From contig NZ_JAIMCG010000001.1 in the NCBI RefSeq assembly GCF_019795295.1, forward strand, positions 1 to 64,000: a stretch of 64,000 bases of DNA, written 5' to 3'. The translations under genes were made by a program, and so were the position numbers. The notes under the pieces were generated by a model. The model was not told the origin of the DNA. It saw only the letters and a program-made list of their open reading frames with translations, and ran no database searches. Shown one piece after another: positions 55,157 through 64,000 of the stretch (positions are counted from its first letter, which is position 1; each line of letters begins with the position of its first letter). Source of the DNA: Cupriavidus sp. AU9028. GTDB taxonomy: Bacteria > Pseudomonadota > Gammaproteobacteria > Burkholderiales > Burkholderiaceae.

Positions 55157-55276
55157 GCGGATGGGCACGCAAGTGCCGACCTCCTGGCCAACCGGCGATT
55201 CCGGCCCACGTGTCACCACCCACGCTTTTTCATCCAACCATTTCTACCCATCACGCCTACCCGAAAGGAAACACGC

Positions 55277-56443
55277 ATGAATATCCATGAGTACCAAGGC
55301 AAGGAAATCCTGCGCAAATACAATGTGCCGGTTCCGCGCGGTATCCCCGCATTCTCGGTTGAAGAAGCGCTGAAGGCAGCGGAACAGCTCGGCGGCCCGG
55401 TCTGGGTCGTCAAGGCGCAGATCCACGCCGGCGGTCGCGGCAAGGGTGGTGGCGTGAAGGTGGCCAAGAGCCTGGACGAGGTGAAGACCTACGCCAGCAA
55501 CATCCTCGGCATGCAGCTGGTCACGCACCAGACCGGTCCGGAAGGCAAGAAGGTCAACCGCCTGCTGATCGAAGAAGGCGCCGACATCAAGAAGGAACTG
55601 TATGTGAGCCTGGTCGTGGACCGCGTCTCGCAACAGGTCGCGCTGATGGCTTCCAGCGAAGGCGGCATGGACATCGAGGAAGTCGCTGCCCACAGCCCGG
55701 AAAAGATCCACACGCTGATCATCGATCCGGCCGTCGGCCTGACCGATGCCGACGCTGACGACATCGCCCGCAAGATCGGCGTGCCCGACGCGAGCGTTGC
55801 GCAGGCGCGCCAGGCCCTGCAGGGTCTGTACAAGGCATTCTGGGATACCGATGCCTCGCTGGCTGAAATCAACCCGATGATCCTGACCGGCGACGGCAAG
55901 GTGATCGCGCTGGACGCCAAGTTCAACTTCGATTCGAACGCCCTGTTCCGTCATCCGGAAATCGTCGCCTACCGCGACCTGGACGAAGAAGATCCGGCTG
56001 AGATCGAAGCGTCGAAGTTCGACCTGGCCTACATCTCGCTGGACGGCAACATCGGCTGCCTGGTGAACGGCGCCGGCCTGGCCATGGCGACCATGGACAC
56101 CATCAAGCTGTTCGGCGGCGAGCCGGCCAACTTCCTCGACGTGGGCGGCGGCGCCACCACCGAGAAGGTGACCGAGGCGTTCAAGCTGATGCTGAAGAAC
56201 CCGAACGTGCAGGCCATCCTGGTCAACATCTTCGGCGGCATCATGCGCTGCGACGTGATCGCCGAAGGCGTGATCTCGGCTTCCAAGGCCGTGTCGCTGT
56301 CGGTGCCGCTGGTGGTCCGCATGAAGGGCACCAACGAAGATCTGGGCAAGAAGATGCTGGCCGAATCGGGTCTGCCGATCATCGCGGCCGACACCATGGA
56401 AGAAGCCGCCCAGAAGGTCGTGGCCGCTGCCGCCGGCAAGTAA
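55277..56443 (+). CDS. sucC: succinate--CoA ligase (ADP-forming) subunit beta
   Basis: 388 aa. ATP-grasp domain at the N-terminus ([38 protein letters not shown] about 45-60), then the CoA-ligase domain with GGGATTEKV and [13 protein letters not shown]-cycle step succinyl-CoA to succinate with ADP phosphorylation. AAAGGA upstream. Its operon partner sucD is 409 bp downstream instead of immediately adjacent because of an inserted GIY-YIG element. Confidence 0.96.
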   Translation: MNIHEYQGKEILRKYNVPVPRGIPAFSVEEALKAAEQLGGPVWVVKAQIHAGGRGKGGGVKVAKSLDEVKTYASNILGMQLVTHQTGPEGKKVNRLLIEEGADIKKELYVSLVVDRVSQQVALMASSEGGMDIEEVAAHSPEKIHTLIIDPAVGLTDADADDIARKIGVPDASVAQARQALQGLYKAFWDTDASLAEINPMILTGDGKVIALDAKFNFDSNALFRHPEIVAYRDLDEEDPAEIEASKFDLAYISLDGNIGCLVNGAGLAMATMDTIKLFGGEPANFLDVGGGATTEKVTEAFKLMLKNPNVQAILVNIFGGIMRCDVIAEGVISASKAVSLSVPLVVRMKGTNEDLGKKMLAESGLPIIAADTMEEAAQKVVAAAAGK

Positions 56444-56467
56444 GTACCACACGGGGAAGTCAGTCAT

Positions 56468-56500
56468 CGTCGTCCCCGCGCAGGCGGGGACCCAGCGTCT
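56468..56500 (+). repeat. left inverted palindromic repeat of the GIY-YIG island
   Basis: CGTCGTCCCCGCGCAGGCGGGGACCCAGCGTCT in two parts: the hairpin GTCCCCGC-gcag-GCGGGGAC, then the tail CCAGCGTCT. It is an imperfect inverted copy of the repeat at 56806-56838, oriented with the tail towards the nuclease gene. Confidence 0.88.
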
Positions 56501-56511
56501 TCACGGCTACC

Positions 56512-56805
56512 ATGCGCGACGCCTACTACGTGTATATGCTGGCAAGCCAGCGCAACGGAACGTTGTACACCGGCGTCACCTCGGATCTGCTCAAGCGGGT
56601 CTGGCAGCACAAGGAAGGCCTGGCTGACGGTTTCACCAAGCAGCACGGCGTCAAGCAGTTGGTCTGGTACGAGGTGCATTCGTCCGCGGAAGCGGCGATC
56701 ACCCGGGAGAAGCAGATCAAGAAATGGCGCCGCGACTGGAAGGTGAAGCTGATCGAGGACGGCAACCCCTACTGGAACGACTTGTACACCGGCCTAACCG
56801 CTTAA
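56512..56805 (+). CDS. small GIY-YIG nuclease domain protein
   Basis: 97 aa, a single GIY-YIG domain of the YhbQ/UPF0213-like kind. YYVYML (5-10) and LYTGVT (18-23) form the GIY-YIG strands; R29 (LLKRVWQH), H33, E66 ([10 protein letters not shown]) and N85 are the expected catalytic residues, so it looks active. It lies between sucC and sucD on the same strand, bounded by inverted palindromic repeats, with its stop abutting the right repeat. Probably a mobile or domesticated selfish element. Function of this subfamily unknown. Confidence 0.85.
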   Translation: MRDAYYVYMLASQRNGTLYTGVTSDLLKRVWQHKEGLADGFTKQHGVKQLVWYEVHSSAEAAITREKQIKKWRRDWKVKLIEDGNPYWNDLYTGLTA

Positions 56806-56838
56806 AGACACTGGGTCCCCGCCTTCGCGGGGACGACA
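56806..56838 (+). repeat. right inverted palindromic repeat of the GIY-YIG island
   Basis: Tail AGACACTGG followed by the hairpin GTCCCCGC-cttc-GCGGGGAC and GACA. Its reverse complement matches the left repeat at about 30 of 33 positions. I see no clear target-site duplication outside the pair. Confidence 0.88.
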
Positions 56839-56852
56839 GAGAGGAACCGCAA

Positions 56853-57734
56853 ATGAGTATCCTGATCAACAAAGACACCAAGGTCATCACCCAAGGTATT
56901 ACCGGCAAGACCGGCCAGTTCCACACCCGTGGCTGCCGCGACTATGCGAACGGCAAGAACTGCTTCGTGGCTGGCGTGAATCCGAAGAAGGCCGGCGAGG
57001 ACTTCGAGGGCATTCCCATCTACGCGAACGTCAAGGAAGCGAAGGAACAGACCGGCGCGACCGTGTCGGTCATCTACGTGCCGCCCGCTGGCGCCGCTGC
57101 CGCGATCTGGGAAGCCGTCGAGGCCGACCTGGACCTGGTGGTCTGCATTACCGAAGGCATTCCTGTCCGCGACATGATGGAAGTCAAGGACAAGATGCGC
57201 AAGCAGAACAAGAAGACCCTGCTGCTGGGACCGAACTGCCCGGGCCTGATCACCCCGGACGAAATCAAGATCGGCATCATGCCGGGCCACATCCACAAGA
57301 AGGGCCGCATCGGCGTGGTGTCGCGCTCGGGCACGCTGACCTATGAAGCCGTCGGTCAGCTGACCGCCCTGGGCCTGGGCCAGTCGTCGGCCGTGGGCAT
57401 CGGTGGTGACCCGATCAACGGTCTGAAGCACATCGACGTGATGAAGATGTTCAACGACGATCCGGATACGGATGCGGTCGTGATGATCGGCGAGATCGGC
57501 GGTCCGGACGAGGCGAATGCCGCCTACTGGATCAAGGAAAACATGAAGAAGCCGGTGGTCGGCTTTATCGCCGGCGTGACGGCGCCCCCGGGCAAGCGCA
57601 TGGGCCACGCTGGCGCGCTGATCTCGGGCGGTGCCGACACGGCCCAGGCCAAGCTGGAAATCATGGAATCCTGCGGCATCAAGGTGACCAAGAACCCGTC
57701 GGAGATGGGTCGCCTGCTGAAGTCGATCCTGTAA
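56853..57734 (+). CDS. sucD: succinate--CoA ligase (ADP-forming) subunit alpha
   Basis: 293 aa. CoA-binding Rossmann domain ([13 protein letters not shown]) and the phosphohistidine loop with H252 in [21 protein letters not shown] upstream (56839-56846), immediately outside the right palindromic repeat, so sucD retains its own ribosome-binding site despite the insertion. Confidence 0.96.
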   Translation: MSILINKDTKVITQGITGKTGQFHTRGCRDYANGKNCFVAGVNPKKAGEDFEGIPIYANVKEAKEQTGATVSVIYVPPAGAAAAIWEAVEADLDLVVCITEGIPVRDMMEVKDKMRKQNKKTLLLGPNCPGLITPDEIKIGIMPGHIHKKGRIGVVSRSGTLTYEAVGQLTALGLGQSSAVGIGGDPINGLKHIDVMKMFNDDPDTDAVVMIGEIGGPDEANAAYWIKENMKKPVVGFIAGVTAPPGKRMGHAGALISGGADTAQAKLEIMESCGIKVTKNPSEMGRLLKSIL

Positions 57735-57780
57735 TCGACTGACGCGCTCCTCCGCGCCGGCTTCGGCCGGATCGGCAATG

Positions 57781-57807
57781 AAGCCCCCGCTCTGTGCGGG
57801 GGCTTTG
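57781..57807 (+). terminator. intrinsic terminator after sucCD
   Basis: AAGCCCCCGC - TCTGT - GCGGGGGCTT stem of 10 bp followed by TGTCGTTT. About 47 bp after the sucD stop. Confidence 0.85.
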
Positions 57808-58008
57808 TCGTTTCTGCGCCACCGTGGAGCGGTCAGACGGCGACTACGTCATTTACGAAAGGTTCAATCGATTTTTTGAAATGGAATCGAAAGGTTGGCG
57901 GAGTACAAGACCATGTCTTGGGGGCCAGACAGGTGAAAGCACGCAGTCGCCGCGCCGCAGCCCGCGCAGATCGCGCCCCTGCCAACACAAGACATCGAGG
58001 AGCCATAC

Positions 58009-58704
58009 GTGGAATTGCTGTCGTCCACTTCATTCTGGATCGCCCTGGGATCCATCATCCTGACCAATATCATCCTGTCCGGCGACAACGCGGTGGTCAT
58101 CGCGCTCGCCTCGCGCAACCTGCCGCCCGCGCAGCAGAAGCGCGCGATCTTCTGGGGCAGTGCCGCCGCCATCATCCTGCGGGTGGTGCTGACGGTTGCC
58201 GCGGTCAAGCTGCTGACGCTGCCGTACCTGAAGATCGTCGGTGCGGTGCTGCTGGTCTACATCGGGGTGCAGCTGCTGACCGGCGATGACGACGAGGAAG
58301 GCCACGACGCCAAGGACAATATCTGGGGCGCGATCCGCACCATCCTGATCGCCGACCTGGTGATGTCGCTGGACAACGTGGTGGCAGTCGCCGCTGCCGC
58401 GCAGAAGGGGCCGGAAGGCAGCCAGCTGCCGCTGCTGGTGATCGGCCTGGGCCTGTCGATTCCGCTGATCGTGTTCGGCAGCACGCTGCTGCTGAAGGTG
58501 ATGGAGCGCTTCCCCGTCATCATCGTGCTGGGCGCAGCGCTGCTGGGCTACCTGGCCGGCGAGATGCTGGTCAGCGATCCGGTCGATGCCGCCTGGTTCG
58601 AAGTCCACGTGCCGCATGCCCACCTGGTGTTCGGCCTGATCGGTGCGGCGCTGGTGGTCGTGATCGGCAAGCTGCTGAAGAAGCGTAACGCACAGCTCGC
58701 CTGA
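58009..58704 (+). CDS. TerC family integral membrane protein (YjbE-type)
   Basis: 231 aa, about seven membrane segments. TerC motifs NIILSGDNAVVIALASRNLP (about 20-39) and LIADLVMSLDNVVAVAAAAQ (about 113-132) carry the paired acidic/asparagine residues thought to bind metal. Relatives export Mn2+. GTG start at 58009 behind CGAGGAG (57996-58002). Commonly located after sucCD in this group. Confidence 0.88.
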   Translation: MELLSSTSFWIALGSIILTNIILSGDNAVVIALASRNLPPAQQKRAIFWGSAAAIILRVVLTVAAVKLLTLPYLKIVGAVLLVYIGVQLLTGDDDEEGHDAKDNIWGAIRTILIADLVMSLDNVVAVAAAAQKGPEGSQLPLLVIGLGLSIPLIVFGSTLLLKVMERFPVIIVLGAALLGYLAGEMLVSDPVDAAWFEVHVPHAHLVFGLIGAALVVVIGKLLKKRNAQLA

Positions 58705-58744
58705 GCGGCGCAGCCGTCCGCCGGCATCGCGCGGGCGGCGGTCA

Positions 58745-58785
58745 AAAAAAAGCCGGCGTCCCCCGAGGACGCCGGCTTTTTTGTT
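58745..58785. terminator. bidirectional intrinsic terminator between terC and pgaD
   Basis: AGCCGGCGTCC / GGACGCCGGCT stem (58751-58777) with a run of A on the left and T on the right, so it can end both the terC transcript (plus) and the pga operon transcript (minus). Confidence 0.92.
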
Positions 58786-58801
58786 GGCAGCGACAGCGCC
58801 G

Positions 58802-59236
58802 CTACGCCAGTTGCACCTGCGCAATGGCGCCGTCCTCCCGATGCGCCACGATGGCGACCTTCGCGCGCTGCAGCTCCTGCAGCCGCTGGGGCGAGAGGGC
58901 GAAGCTGTCGGCCAGCTCGTCCTGGCGCAGGGCCGGCAATGGCCGCCGGCGGTCCATGCCGGAGAAGCGGTGCTGGTTGTATCGTGCCCAGGCCAGCAGC
59001 ACCACGCCGTTGATGGCCGCGACCACGGCATAGACGGTCAGGGTGCCCATGGTCGGCAGCATCGCTTCCCAGAAGGGCACGCCCGGCCCGCGCACCTCGG
59101 CGTGCCGCAGCACGGCCGCCAGGCCGGTGACGCACAGGTACACGAAGCCGAGCCAGGCCAGCGCGGTGAGCAGGGCGTCGAGCAGCCAGCCCGGGCGCGA
59201 ACGACGCGAATGAATGATCAGGTCTTGCGGATTCAT
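58802..59236 (-). CDS. pgaD: PNAG biosynthesis protein PgaD
   Basis: 144 aa. Two membrane segments (about 20-40 and 62-84) and a cytoplasmic C-terminal tail. It begins MNPQDLIIHSRRSRPGW and follows pgaC by 3 bp. PgaD is the small inner-membrane partner of the PgaC synthase and helps respond to c-di-GMP in E. coli. Identified by position plus topology, with modest sequence similarity. Confidence 0.88.
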   Translation of the reverse strand: MNPQDLIIHSRRSRPGWLLDALLTALAWLGFVYLCVTGLAAVLRHAEVRGPGVPFWEAMLPTMGTLTVYAVVAAINGVVLLAWARYNQHRFSGMDRRRPLPALRQDELADSFALSPQRLQELQRAKVAIVAHREDGAIAQVQLA

Positions 59237-59239
59237 GAC

Positions 59240-60571
59240 TTACCTCGCGGAGTGGATGCCGCGATCGGGACTGGTCCAGCGTGCCCGTTCGCGGCGGGAC
59301 TTGAGCATGACCTTGGGAAACGCCAGCAGGGTGCTGAGCATGCCGACCATCCAGAACGCCAGCGGATACCAGATGATCCAGACCATGGAGCGGCCCAGCC
59401 GCGGCTCGTAGCGCCGGTCGATCGCCGCGCTGATGGCGAACTGCAGCACGCAGACGGCGGCCAGCACCATGCCGGTGAAGCCGGGCGGGGCCAGCTTCTC
59501 GATGCGGATATTGGCGGGCAGTTCGACAAACAGGCCCAGCGTCCACAGTAGCAGCGACATCGCGAAGGTGAAGGCCCAGGCCGCCGACAGGCAGTACTCG
59601 GCCAGCAGCGGCCACAACCGCCGGTGGCGCCAGTTCCAGATCGATCGCACGTTCTTCAGGAAGACCTCGGCGCCGCCCTGCGCCCAGCGCAGCCGTTGCT
59701 TCCACAGCCCGCGCAGCGTCTCGGGCATCAGGATCCAGCACAGCGCACGCGGCTCGTAGAAGATCGACCAGTGATCGCGCTGCAGCTTCCAGCTGATGTC
59801 GATGTCCTCGGTGATCATGTCCAGGCTCCAGTAGCCCACCCGATCCAGCGCACGGCGGCGGAAGGCGGCGACCACGCCCGATACGGTGAACACCTGGCCG
59901 TAGACGCGCTGGGTGCGCTTGATCAGGCCGATGATCGAGGAGAATTCGCCGACCTGGATGCGCCCGATCAGCGTCGAGCGGGTACGGATGCGCGGGTTGC
60001 CCGTCACGGCGCCGACGCGGGGGTTGTCCACCATCGGTGCGACCAGATACGCGGCGGCGTCGGGGTCGAGCACGGCGTCGCCGTCGATGCAGACCAGATA
60101 CTCGCCGCGCGCCGCCAGGGCGCCCATGCGCAGCGCCATGGCCTTGCCCTGGTTATGGGCCAGATGAACCACCCGCAGCCGCGAATGCCGTGCCGCCAGG
60201 GTATCGAGCAGCGCGGCGGTGCCATCGCGCGAGCCGTCGTTGATGGCGATTACTTCGAAGTTGGCATAGCGCTGGCCAAGCGCGGCGAGCAGCGTTTCCT
60301 CGCCGTGTTGCTCCTCGTTGTAGCAGGGCACCAGGATGGAAATGAACGGTTCGCCGTTGACGGGCGGCGGTGTGCGGGTTTCATCCCAGCGCCACTTTCG
60401 CTCCCAGTGCCACCAGAAGTAGATGCCGCCCGCCATCCACAGCCCCGACATGAAGAGCGGATAGAAGAAGACGAACGCCAGCAGGATTTCGCCGGTGGCG
60501 ACCATGGCCAGCCCGAAGGGCAGGCCTAGCGCCACGCACAGAATGAAGAAGGCAAAGAGACGGTCGATCAT
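59240..60571 (-). CDS. pgaC: poly-beta-1,6-N-acetyl-D-glucosamine synthase
   Basis: 443 aa. GT2 family glycosyltransferase with N-terminal membrane segments and a C-terminal membrane cluster. [36 protein letters not shown] and the QRLRWAQGG processivity motif are intact. Polymerises UDP-GlcNAc and exports PNAG. The start at 60571 overlaps the pgaB stop by 4 nt. Confidence 0.94.
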   Translation of the reverse strand: MIDRLFAFFILCVALGLPFGLAMVATGEILLAFVFFYPLFMSGLWMAGGIYFWWHWERKWRWDETRTPPPVNGEPFISILVPCYNEEQHGEETLLAALGQRYANFEVIAINDGSRDGTAALLDTLAARHSRLRVVHLAHNQGKAMALRMGALAARGEYLVCIDGDAVLDPDAAAYLVAPMVDNPRVGAVTGNPRIRTRSTLIGRIQVGEFSSIIGLIKRTQRVYGQVFTVSGVVAAFRRRALDRVGYWSLDMITEDIDISWKLQRDHWSIFYEPRALCWILMPETLRGLWKQRLRWAQGGAEVFLKNVRSIWNWRHRRLWPLLAEYCLSAAWAFTFAMSLLLWTLGLFVELPANIRIEKLAPPGFTGMVLAAVCVLQFAISAAIDRRYEPRLGRSMVWIIWYPLAFWMVGMLSTLLAFPKVMLKSRRERARWTSPDRGIHSAR

Positions 60572-62652
60572 GGCGCGGGGTACCAGTCGTTGGACAGCGC
60601 GGGCAGGATGGTCTCCAGGCGCGGCTGATTCTGATGGAAGTCGTCCGGGTAGTGGCCGAAGTTGCGGGCGCCGCGGCGCTGCAGGCGTTGCATCCAGCCG
60701 GCCAGCACCGCGCTGTCCACCGGCGGGGCGCCTTCGGCGCGCCAGTCGCGGCTCTGCAGTTCGAAAACGGTGCGGTCCAGTGCGCCGGGACGGCGCGCCA
60801 CGGCATCGACCACTGCGTCGAGCCAGGCGTTTTCGCGGCCAGCGGGCACGTTCTCCATCCACGGCATTGCCATCGGGGCGGTCCAGTCGTAGGCGCCGAG
60901 GAAGTCGTCCAGGTTCTGCGCGAACCACGCTTCGCTTTCCGGCTGCAGGATCGGCGCGGCGAAGATGTTGCGCGCGGTCTTGATCTTCGGGCCGCGTACC
61001 TTGCGTACGCGCGCCGTCAGTTCACTGGTGAAGTCCACCAGGGCGCGGCTCTTGAAGCGAGTCCAGCGCTGCATGGCGGCGGGATCCGCCCGCAGCGCCT
61101 CGATGCTGCCGGGCAGGCCGGCCTGGCGGTACGCGGCCAGCGCGCCGGCACTGGCGTCCTCGAAGTCGCTCAGCAGCGCATCGTCGTGGAACAGGATGCC
61201 GTCGAAGGCGGCGTGGCGCGCCAGGTCCTCGTACAGGTCGCCGATCCGTGCACGGGCGACCGGATCGAATGGCGACAGGCGCCGGTACTGTTTCGGGTCC
61301 ACGCTGGTCTGCCCGCTGGCCGGGTCCCAGCGCGTCACGCGCGCGATCGACGGGTCCAGATCGAAGCTGAGCACCGGCATCCACGCATAGACCGCAACGT
61401 CGGCACGCCGGGCCAGCTGCCATGCCACCCGGTTGAACAGGTCCGCGCGCATCGGCAGATGGCGGTTGGGAAAGTACAGCGAGCGGATCAGTCCGTCGCC
61501 GTCGGGGTCGGCGAAAGCCTGCAGGAAGACCGTGTTGATCTTCATCTCGAAGATCCGCTGCACGAGCTTGTCCAGGTTGCGTTCGAGCTGCGCCGGATCG
61601 GGATCGTAGACGTAGTCCAGATCGACATGGGCCAGGCGCATGGTGGGCAGGGCCTGCATATCGACCACCGAGCGCGCGAAGCTGCGCAAGCCGGGATCGT
61701 TGGCGACCAGCAGGCGCTGTGCCGACATCAGCCGGTCGACCGTGGCCAGACCGTCCTCCAGCGTGAAGGCCAGGCGATAGCCGTTCTCGCCGATGATCCG
61801 CAGCGAGGTGCCGCCTTCCGCCCCGTAGGGCCAGACCCAGGCGCGCACCGGTTTGCCGGTCGCGCGCTCGATCTTCGCGGTGATGCGCTTGACGTCGGCG
61901 CCGATCCGTTGCTCGAACGCGGCCTCCGACTCGTAGCGGCCAGTGGTGGGGTCGAACAGACGGGACGACGCGGCCGGCTGGGTGTTGCCCTGGGGATTGG
62001 CGACGATGCCGTAGTGCAGGTCATCGGTATGGGCGGCGATTTCGACCAGACCGCTTGCCGCGATCTCGCCCACCTGCTGCCAGGTCAGGAATCGCTCGCG
62101 CGCGGTCGGTGCCCCGCCGAAGTCCACCGGCTTGCCCTCGGGCGCGTCCAGCCACGCGCCGACGGGCGCCAGCACGGCGGGCCAGCGGTACGCCTTGAGG
62201 ATTGGCAGCACGCGCGTGTAGAAGCTGCGGTAGCCGTCGTCGAAGGTGAGCAGCACCGCGCGCTCGGGCAGCGGCGCGCCGCCTTGTTGCGCGGCAAGGA
62301 TCTGATCGACCGAGACGGCCTGGTAGCCGTTCTCGCGCAGCCAGGCAAGCTGGGCGATCAGATGGTCGGTGCGCACGCTCAGGTAAGCCTGGTCGGCGTC
62401 GGCGTCCTCGACATCGTGGTAGCCGAGCACCGCGACGTGATTGCGCGGCCAGGGCTGTTCGGCCCGCTCCACCGGGCGCTCGGCCGGTGCGGTGAAGCGC
62501 GGGATGTCCTTGGCGCAGGCGCCAAGCAGGAATGTTGCGCACAGCAGCAGCCACAGCAGCAGGGACCGCCATGCGGCGAGGGACCCGCGCGGCGCCTGCC
62601 GGCGACGCGGGGACGAGCAGCACCAATACGGGCGCAGCGTTGTCGCATTCAT
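60568..62652 (-). CDS. pgaB: PNAG N-deacetylase/hydrolase lipoprotein PgaB
   Basis: 694 aa. N-terminal signal with lipobox LLGAC (C46). Deacetylase (CE4) domain: GYHD (77-80, metal ligand) and LTFDDG (135-140). C-terminal GH153-type domain from about 340 ([34 protein letters not shown]..). Partially deacetylates PNAG in the periplasm for export. The N-terminus before the hydrophobic stretch is about 28 residues long and Arg-rich. 13 bp after pgaA. Confidence 0.94.
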   Translation of the reverse strand: MNATTLRPYWCCSSPRRRQAPRGSLAAWRSLLLWLLLCATFLLGACAKDIPRFTAPAERPVERAEQPWPRNHVAVLGYHDVEDADADQAYLSVRTDHLIAQLAWLRENGYQAVSVDQILAAQQGGAPLPERAVLLTFDDGYRSFYTRVLPILKAYRWPAVLAPVGAWLDAPEGKPVDFGGAPTARERFLTWQQVGEIAASGLVEIAAHTDDLHYGIVANPQGNTQPAASSRLFDPTTGRYESEAAFEQRIGADVKRITAKIERATGKPVRAWVWPYGAEGGTSLRIIGENGYRLAFTLEDGLATVDRLMSAQRLLVANDPGLRSFARSVVDMQALPTMRLAHVDLDYVYDPDPAQLERNLDKLVQRIFEMKINTVFLQAFADPDGDGLIRSLYFPNRHLPMRADLFNRVAWQLARRADVAVYAWMPVLSFDLDPSIARVTRWDPASGQTSVDPKQYRRLSPFDPVARARIGDLYEDLARHAAFDGILFHDDALLSDFEDASAGALAAYRQAGLPGSIEALRADPAAMQRWTRFKSRALVDFTSELTARVRKVRGPKIKTARNIFAAPILQPESEAWFAQNLDDFLGAYDWTAPMAMPWMENVPAGRENAWLDAVVDAVARRPGALDRTVFELQSRDWRAEGAPPVDSAVLAGWMQRLQRRGARNFGHYPDDFHQNQPRLETILPALSNDWYPAP

Positions 62653-62665
62653 GACAAGCCTCCGT

Positions 62666-64000
62666 TCAGAATCGATAAGTCAGGTCGAACACGATGCGCA
62701 GTTCGCGCTCGCGCCGGCCGTCGTAGGGGCGGCTGGTGCCGGTCACCGTGGCGCCGACATCGAACACGTCGCTGGTGCGAAAGCGCTGGCCGTAGCCGAG
62801 CAGCAGGATCGCGCCGGTGCCGTAGTCGCGCTGGCTGTAGGTACCGGCGCCGGCGAGGAACTGCTGTTCCCAGGCGGTTTCGTAATGGCGATAGAGTGTG
62901 TGCGTCAGCCGCAGCGAAGGCAGCACCGTCAGGTCCGCGCGCGGGTTGAAGTACGGTGTGTCGTTGCGGTTGTTGCGCGAGGTCCAGACATCGAGCAGCA
63001 GGTCGCCTTTCAGATGGGGAGCGGTATAGACGCGCTGGAAGCCGGTGATGCCGGCCTCCAGCCGGTCGTTGCCGTCGCTGAAGCGCGAGGGCGCCACGGT
63101 CAGCATCCATTCGGCGCGCTCGCTGTGGCGCCAGCGTGCATACGCCGATACCGTGTCGGCGTAGATCCCCTGATTGAGCGCGCGCAGCGGCGTGCCGGTC
63201 GAGCGGATTGCAGCCGAGGAGCCGACCTGCAGCCGGTCGCCAAGGTCGTATTCCGCCGACAGCCTGGCACCGGGCTTGCCGCCCTGTCCGTAGAAGTGCG
63301 TCGACACTTCCCCTTCAACCGTCAGGTCGCGCACGCGCCATTGCGCACCGGCACGGGCCCAGGTGTAGTCCACCGAGCCTTCCTGGAAGCGGCCGGTCGC
63401 ATATCCCACACCGGCGAAGGCGCGCCAGTCATAGGCGATCGGCGGGCTGTAGAGGATGGACTCGATGCCGAAGTTGCCGTTGCCGACCACCGCGCTGTCG
63501 TTGGCCAGACCGCGGTAGCCCTCGATGCGCAGTTCCGACTTGTTGTGCACGCGCCATTCCCGGTCCAGCCGCTGCGCGGAGAGGTCCTCGGGGAAGCGCG
63601 CCATGGTGTCGTCGCGCATCAGCTGTGCCTGGCGCCATTCCTGCAGCTCCAGCGCGGCATGTCCCTGCTGTACCTCGACCGACAGGCTGCGCGGCGACAG
63701 CGCTTCGGCCAGCTTCAATTCGTTCTCCGCGGCGCGCGGCCAATTGCGGGCGCGATAGACGTCGGCGAGCGCGGCGCGCAGCCCGGTGTGCCCCGGCGCC
63801 TTGCGCACCATCTCTTCCAGCCGCTGCTGGGCCTGGACCGTGTCGTCGGCTTGGCGCCGGGCCTGCGCCGCCACCATCTCGGCCTGCAGCCACAGGTCGC
63901 TACGCTGGCGCATCGGCTGACCGCGCGTCCACAGCCACGGACGCTGCTCGTCGCGCGCCTGGCGCACGGTGTCGCCAGCCGGGTCGAACGCCTCCGCTTC
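62666..64000 (-). CDS. pgaA: PNAG outer-membrane export porin PgaA (5' end missing)
   Basis: 444 aa of the C-terminal part; the frame is open to the window edge at 64000, so the signal peptide and most TPRs are outside. Visible: TPR-like helices (about the first 150 residues, including HTGLRAALADVYRARNWPRAAENELKLAE), then a 16-strand-type barrel ending with the aromatic-terminal FDLTYRF. PgaA pulls partially deacetylated PNAG across the outer membrane. First gene of the pgaABCD operon on the minus strand. Confidence 0.92.
   Translation of the reverse strand, partial: EAEAFDPAGDTVRQARDEQRPWLWTRGQPMRQRSDLWLQAEMVAAQARRQADDTVQAQQRLEEMVRKAPGHTGLRAALADVYRARNWPRAAENELKLAEALSPRSLSVEVQQGHAALELQEWRQAQLMRDDTMARFPEDLSAQRLDREWRVHNKSELRIEGYRGLANDSAVVGNGNFGIESILYSPPIAYDWRAFAGVGYATGRFQEGSVDYTWARAGAQWRVRDLTVEGEVSTHFYGQGGKPGARLSAEYDLGDRLQVGSSAAIRSTGTPLRALNQGIYADTVSAYARWRHSERAEWMLTVAPSRFSDGNDRLEAGITGFQRVYTAPHLKGDLLLDVWTSRNNRNDTPYFNPRADLTVLPSLRLTHTLYRHYETAWEQQFLAGAGTYSQRDYGTGAILLLGYGQRFRTSDVFDVGATVTGTSRPYDGRRERELRIVFDLTYRF

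Noticed and set aside
57830-58008. Possible yybP-ykoY (manganese) riboswitch ahead of the TerC gene
   Set aside because: GGAGTA and ACAAGACCA-like fragments occur at about 57901-57914, but I could not assemble the conserved four-way-junction order; a covariance-model search would decide.
60634-62949. 771-codon open frame on the plus strand opposite pgaB
   Set aside because: Antisense shadow of pgaB/pgaA; no start signal and no domain.

Overview
The window is about 64 kb of GC-rich chromosome from a beta-proteobacterium of the Burkholderiaceae, most like Cupriavidus/Ralstonia. This rests on characteristic gene neighbourhoods (cysB / cysI-DUF934-cysHDN, lptGF / pepA-holC, recA-recX-DUF2889-sucCD, zapB-zapA-6S RNA) and on protein sequence character. 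I could not run a database search, so the genus is an inference. Gene content is mostly core chromosome with a few accessory insertions.

Layout: (1) 0.15-10.8 kb, assimilatory sulfate reduction: a methyltransferase and the LysR regulator CysB on the minus strand; divergent from them a TauE/SafE permease, haem sulfite reductase, DUF934, APS reductase, the ATP-sulfurylase subunits CysD and CysN, and the uroporphyrinogen methyltransferase CobA. Then come Tam and a short CbiX chelatase. (2) 11-20 kb: LptG/LptF, PepA, HolC, an accessory Rpn-like nuclease followed by two tandem DUF4351 coiled-coil genes, then IlvD and Lgt. (3) 20.3-26.2 kb, malonate use: GntR regulator, malonyl-CoA decarboxylase, a Bug-type binding protein, an enoyl-CoA hydratase homologue and malonyl-CoA synthetase. 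(4) 26.2-29 kb, a predicted DNA-repair pair: a radical SAM protein and a fused TIGR03915-UdgX protein, with a perfect LexA box over their promoter. (5) 29-33 kb: DUF2945, SIMPL, a second TauE, EVE, 6S RNA, ZapA and a ZapB-like protein. (6) 33.2-46 kb, cobalamin: a B12 riboswitch, btuB, btuCD, cobO, cobT, cobS, cobC, then on the other strand cobU, cbiB, cobD and btuF, and finally cobQ. This covers uptake, adenosylation and nucleotide-loop assembly but not corrin-ring synthesis. (7) 46-52 kb: a WYL regulator, tRNA-Met(CAT), an MHS-family transporter, an orphan DUF4212 protein and a TctE/TctD-like two-component system. (8) 52-58.8 kb: recA behind a second LexA box, recX, DUF2889, sucC and sucD separated by a small GIY-YIG nuclease gene bounded by inverted palindromes, and a TerC-family membrane protein. 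(9) 58.8-64 kb: the pgaABCD operon for poly-N-acetylglucosamine on the minus strand, with pgaA running off the window.

The points most worth attention are the LexA box at the radical SAM/UdgX operon, which predicts SOS control of a poorly understood repair pair; the REPIN-like GIY-YIG island inside sucCD; and the duplicated DUF4351 genes, one of which carries a 21-bp repeat that encodes a coiled-coil heptad.
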